From: an uncultured Chloroflexota bacterium
GTDB taxonomy: Bacteria; Chloroflexota; Anaerolineae; Aggregatilineales; Phototrophicaceae
Assembly (NCBI GenBank): GCA_937974245.1
Contig: CALJKV010000094.1
Span: forward strand, 37,433 to 101,432
Direction of reading: 5' to 3'
Length of the DNA stretch: 64,000 bases
Below the pieces are notes generated by a model. The model was not told the DNA's origin. It made no database searches and worked only from the letters and a program-made list of their open reading frames with translations. Positions 61,307 to 64,000 of this stretch are shown here, piece after piece (position 1 is the stretch's first letter; each line of letters starts with the position of its first letter). A program made the position numbers and the translations under genes.

Positions 61307-62179
61307 TTATCTCAGGTCCAATACCTGTTCAATGGCTTCCAATTCAACGCCTCGCGCCGCCAACATGGGCAGCGTTAACCGCGCCAACTGAACATACAGC
61401 GCCGCGACACCTGGATCCAGGTCACAGAGCGCGTCCAGATGCAGCTTGACTGTACCCGCATCGCCCCGCACCAGCGGGCCGGTCAGCGCCGCCGGAATCC
61501 CCTGCTGCTGCAAATTTTGGGCAGTAGCCCGCACCAGCGGATTCAACGCACGATCAGCGGTTACAATATCCGCGCCCAGGCCTGTCAGAATTTGCTCGGC
61601 CAGGCTGTAGAGTGTTACAGCATAATTGCTGGCAATCACTAAGGCTGCATGATAAACCGCTTTTTTGCCCGGCGGTATAACCAATACCTGCCCATCCAAC
61701 CGATGCACCAGTTCCACCAGCCACGTTCGCAAGGGCAGCAACTCGGCTTCCACAGCAAAAGCAGAACCAGGGAGATTTGCCACTGCTGTTTCAATATCCG
61801 CAAACGGAAAAGCTGGATGCAAGCTACCAACCATCGCGCCACGGGCCGCCAGCGCTGCCAGACTGCCAGCATCATGCACGCCCGAAGTATGCACGACTCC
61901 TTTCCCCCGCAAATCCTTGAGATTCAAGCGGTCTGCAACCATTTCGATAGCATCATCCGGCACGGCTAATACAGTTAAATCGGCCACTTCTAAGACGTGG
62001 TCAGGCGTATCGCAGCAGACCATCGCGCCAACTTGCTCCGCCAGCGCCATCGCCCGCACCTCGGAACGACTGTAAATACCGCGCACCTCACACCCGGCCT
62101 GGTGCCAGAGGCGTGCTAACACCGAACCGACTTTACCAGCGCCGATGATGCCAAGCGAAGGCAATCCAGAAGCATTCAT
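61307..62179 (-). CDS. DUF2520 Rossmann-fold protein, candidate ketopantoate reductase
   Basis: 290 residues. N-terminal Rossmann fold (LGIIGAGKVGSVLARLWHQAG, VLAVPDDAIEMVA) and a helical DUF2520 domain (VIPPGKKAVYHAALVIASNYAVTLYSLAEQIL). Its gene is directly followed by panB and panC, and classical panE is not seen in the window, so it may supply NADPH-dependent ketopantoate reduction. This is context-based; I cannot confirm the activity from sequence. One base separates it from the preceding membrane-protein gene. Confidence 0.8.
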   Translation of the reverse strand: MNASGLPSLGIIGAGKVGSVLARLWHQAGCEVRGIYSRSEVRAMALAEQVGAMVCCDTPDHVLEVADLTVLAVPDDAIEMVADRLNLKDLRGKGVVHTSGVHDAGSLAALAARGAMVGSLHPAFPFADIETAVANLPGSAFAVEAELLPLRTWLVELVHRLDGQVLVIPPGKKAVYHAALVIASNYAVTLYSLAEQILTGLGADIVTADRALNPLVRATAQNLQQQGIPAALTGPLVRGDAGTVKLHLDALCDLDPGVAALYVQLARLTLPMLAARGVELEAIEQVLDLR

Positions 62180-62180
62180 G

Positions 62181-62975
62181 TCATTGTCCTAACGGTGTCG
62201 GCGTTGGAATTGGCTCACTGATTGCGATATTCACCGTGCAGGAAGCAACCTGAGTCAACGTGATATCAAATACTACTAAGCGGAACTGGTATTCCCCAGG
62301 CTGGTAAAACGCCGGAACAAACTGCCCTAACACACCTGTTTCCCGTACCGGTTGGTCATAATCGCGTGGGAGCGGCGCGAAGTTGTTGTTTTCCGCCTTC
62401 AATTCCAGTCTGTAGAATGAGAAATCGTCCGCAAAGGCCGTACCGACGATATTAATCGGCTCGTGTACCAGCATCCCGTTCTGAGGCACTTGCAGCGTCG
62501 CATTGGGCATATCGCAGCCCACTACAGGCGGTGGATTCGGCAGAATCGTCCCGACGGGTGTCGGCGTCAGTGTGGGTGTGATCTGAATTCTGACAATATC
62601 TTCCTCGCCCAGATTAATACCGCTGGGATCAATCGGGGAACTCCCCTGTACAAAAGGTGCAGGAGTCGGGGTATCAAAACTGCCATCTGCGACAATACGT
62701 TCAATTGTCTGAGTCGTATCCAGAGAAGCGCGAACAGTTGGCGCAATCACCCGCTGGATACCCAGCACAGCCAACCCAAATTCCACCAGAAGAATCACAG
62801 TGGTCAGTGCATTGGCCCGACTATACCGGTAAATATCCCGCTCCAACTCAAAATGTGTCGCCCGCAAAGAGCGACTGCTGCGCCGCCAGCTCAGCCACGA
62901 CACAAAGACTCCAACCCCGACAAGTATATATAAACCGGGAGCGATCTGCTCAACAATAAAAACTAACGCCGTCAT
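62181..62975 (-). CDS. Membrane-anchored protein with C-terminal Ig-like domain
   Basis: 264 residues; two membrane segments (about 5-26 and 55-75), with a basic cytoplasmic loop (SWRRSSRSLRATHFELERDIYRYSRAN) between. Then a Thr/Pro linker and an Ig-like beta domain (GCDMPNATLQVPQNGMLVHEPINIVGTAFADDFSFYRLEL...YQFRLVVFDITLTQVASCTVNI) with two cysteines. No catalytic motif; function unknown. It overlaps the purine nucleoside phosphorylase start by 4 bases. Confidence 0.72.
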   Translation of the reverse strand: MTALVFIVEQIAPGLYILVGVGVFVSWLSWRRSSRSLRATHFELERDIYRYSRANALTTVILLVEFGLAVLGIQRVIAPTVRASLDTTQTIERIVADGSFDTPTPAPFVQGSSPIDPSGINLGEEDIVRIQITPTLTPTPVGTILPNPPPVVGCDMPNATLQVPQNGMLVHEPINIVGTAFADDFSFYRLELKAENNNFAPLPRDYDQPVRETGVLGQFVPAFYQPGEYQFRLVVFDITLTQVASCTVNIAISEPIPTPTPLGQ

Positions 62976-63814
62976 GCTAGTGTCCGCACCACGCCTCGCA
63001 AAATAGTCGTCAACTTCGGAACAATTACTTTTCCGGCATCCAATACTTCGTCATGGTTGGTATCCGTTTCATGGTCGGGGTCGTCTATCGCCTCGTTGGT
63101 AATCCCCGAAAAGGCCAGCACCCGCATTCCCGCATGACGCGCCACCAATACTTCATGAGCGGTAGACATCCCCACCGCGTCTGCTCCCCAGATACGCAGC
63201 ATCCGAATTTCCGCCGGTGTTTCATAGTTCGGCCCAGAAAGACAGACATACACCCCTTCGTGCAGCTTAATCCCGGCCTCATCTGCGACCTGGTGGGCTA
63301 ACTGCCGGAGGTCACGATCATAGGTATGAGTCATTCCGGGGAAACGCGGGCCGATGGAATCATCGTTCGGCCCCATGAGTGGATTATTCCCGGTCATACC
63401 CACCAGGTTAATGTGATCGTTCAACAGCATGACATCACCAGTTCTGTACCCGGTATTCAGCCCACCCGCAGCATTGGTCAGGATCAGTGTATGAACCCCA
63501 AGCAGTTGCATCACCCGAATTGGGAATGTCACCTGCTGCATCGTATAACCCTCGTAGTAATGAGCGCGGCCACGTTGTGCCACCACCCATCGCCCTTCCA
63601 ACCGCCCGATGACCAGCTCGCCGCTATGGCCGACTACGGTTGACCGCGGCCAACCGGGGATTTCGGTGTACGGAATCGTCACAGCATCGGCGAGAGCATC
63701 GGCCAATCCCCCCAACCCTGACCCTAACACCAGGCCAACCCCTGTTTGCTGTGCGCTGTAGCTGCGGATAACCGCAACTGCGTGTTCATAGTCTGCTTTG
63801 TCATACATCGTCAT
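62972..63814 (-). CDS. punA: Purine nucleoside phosphorylase, class II-type trimeric
   Basis: 280 residues. Cleaves inosine/guanosine with phosphate. Motifs GSGLGGLAD (phosphate), GRAHYYEGY, TNAAGGLN, SGPNYETPAEIRML and SGITNEAID (Asn that selects 6-oxopurines). Two nearby ATG codons (63814, 63808) are both possible. First gene of the run through panC; the next start overlaps the stop by 4 bases. Confidence 0.93.
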   Translation of the reverse strand: MTMYDKADYEHAVAVIRSYSAQQTGVGLVLGSGLGGLADALADAVTIPYTEIPGWPRSTVVGHSGELVIGRLEGRWVVAQRGRAHYYEGYTMQQVTFPIRVMQLLGVHTLILTNAAGGLNTGYRTGDVMLLNDHINLVGMTGNNPLMGPNDDSIGPRFPGMTHTYDRDLRQLAHQVADEAGIKLHEGVYVCLSGPNYETPAEIRMLRIWGADAVGMSTAHEVLVARHAGMRVLAFSGITNEAIDDPDHETDTNHDEVLDAGKVIVPKLTTILRGVVRTLA

Positions 63815-64000
63815 ATTCTTTCGTCAATGTAGAAGAAACACAATTATCCTCATTATAACCGATGCCAGCCGAAGAAGGTTAGTTGCGCTAGTCAACCTGC
63901 CGCAAAATGGGTAAACTGAGCGTGTTCTGACAGTAGCAAGGTTCTTTAGAACCCATCTGAAAATTCCTATCCGGTAGAATAAGTGTTGCCAAACAACCCA

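Noticed and set aside
1..64000. Mobile elements, CRISPR, phage, toxin-antitoxin or defence islands
   Set aside because: I looked for transposase/integrase motifs, regular direct repeats and small paired genes and saw none; the window looks like a stable core chromosome.

Overview
This window looks like a chromosomal segment of a Chloroflexota bacterium, most likely of the Anaerolineae or a related class. That assignment is inference from style: many exported proteins with long Thr-Pro ('TPT/TPTP') linkers, a PknB-like kinase with an extracellular NBR1-type Ig-like domain, an ECF sigma factor with a DUF5667-type membrane partner carrying LysM, TolB-like propellers, PPC-domain proteins and lipoproteins with LAAC/VAAC lipoboxes. 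Nearly all space is coding and intergenic gaps are short. I see no insertion sequence, phage gene, CRISPR array, rRNA or origin. One tRNA (Leu, anticodon UAG) is present.

Layout. 1-2415: 3' two thirds of rpoC, convergent with a GH-A-clan lipoprotein. 4220-6691: gyrA. 6744-10256 (minus): BTAD-type regulator and a long Rel (p)ppGpp enzyme. 10433-12325 (plus): moeA and a VKOR-family protein. 12427-19686 (minus): S1-domain protein, small lipoprotein, PPC-repeat secreted protein, M23 peptidase and TolB-like membrane protein; divergent to these is a LysM-L,D-transpeptidase (19881). 21022-25826 (minus): HD protein, Ser/Thr kinase, fumC, Mn/Fe superoxide dismutase. 26113: EamA transporter. 27040-32254 (minus operon): small protein, NAD epimerase, obgE, nadD, tandem solute-binding protein. 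32492-35036 (minus): response-regulator-like protein and AAA ATPase. 35236: metallo-hydrolase. 35937-39423 (minus): tig-clpP-clpX. 39565: tRNA-Leu; 39703: GbsR/MarR regulator; 40549: rex. 41203-47043 (minus): atpA-atpG-atpD-atpC, then mreB. 47405-52375 (minus, tightly coupled): NAD epimerase, GNAT, enolase-superfamily enzyme, chorismate mutase-DAHP synthase, proC. 52555-56725 (plus): fabF-fabH, STT3-like membrane protein. 56817-58689 (plus): ECF sigma and membrane partner. 58773-63814 (minus): purine nucleoside phosphorylase, Ig-like membrane protein, DUF2520 Rossmann protein, panB, panC, then a YugP-type metallopeptidase.

How the genes fit together. Most of the window is housekeeping: transcription, topology, stringent response, protein quality control, F1-ATPase, lipid, pantothenate, aromatic and proline synthesis, redox sensing by Rex. 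A second theme is the cell envelope (M23 peptidase, L,D-transpeptidase, MreB, PPC and TolB proteins, sensor kinase, sigma/anti-sigma pair).

The points I think most worth a second look are: an ATP synthase gamma subunit with a C-terminal linker plus helix-hairpin-helix domain; a bifunctional-looking Rel that carries the acidic EFDD synthetase motif of monofunctional RelA; a trigger factor with an acidic insertion inside its PPIase domain; a FabH with an arginine-rich C-terminal tail; a DUF2520 protein sitting where a ketopantoate reductase is expected; and a perfect 17-bp palindrome directly before the GbsR-family gene.
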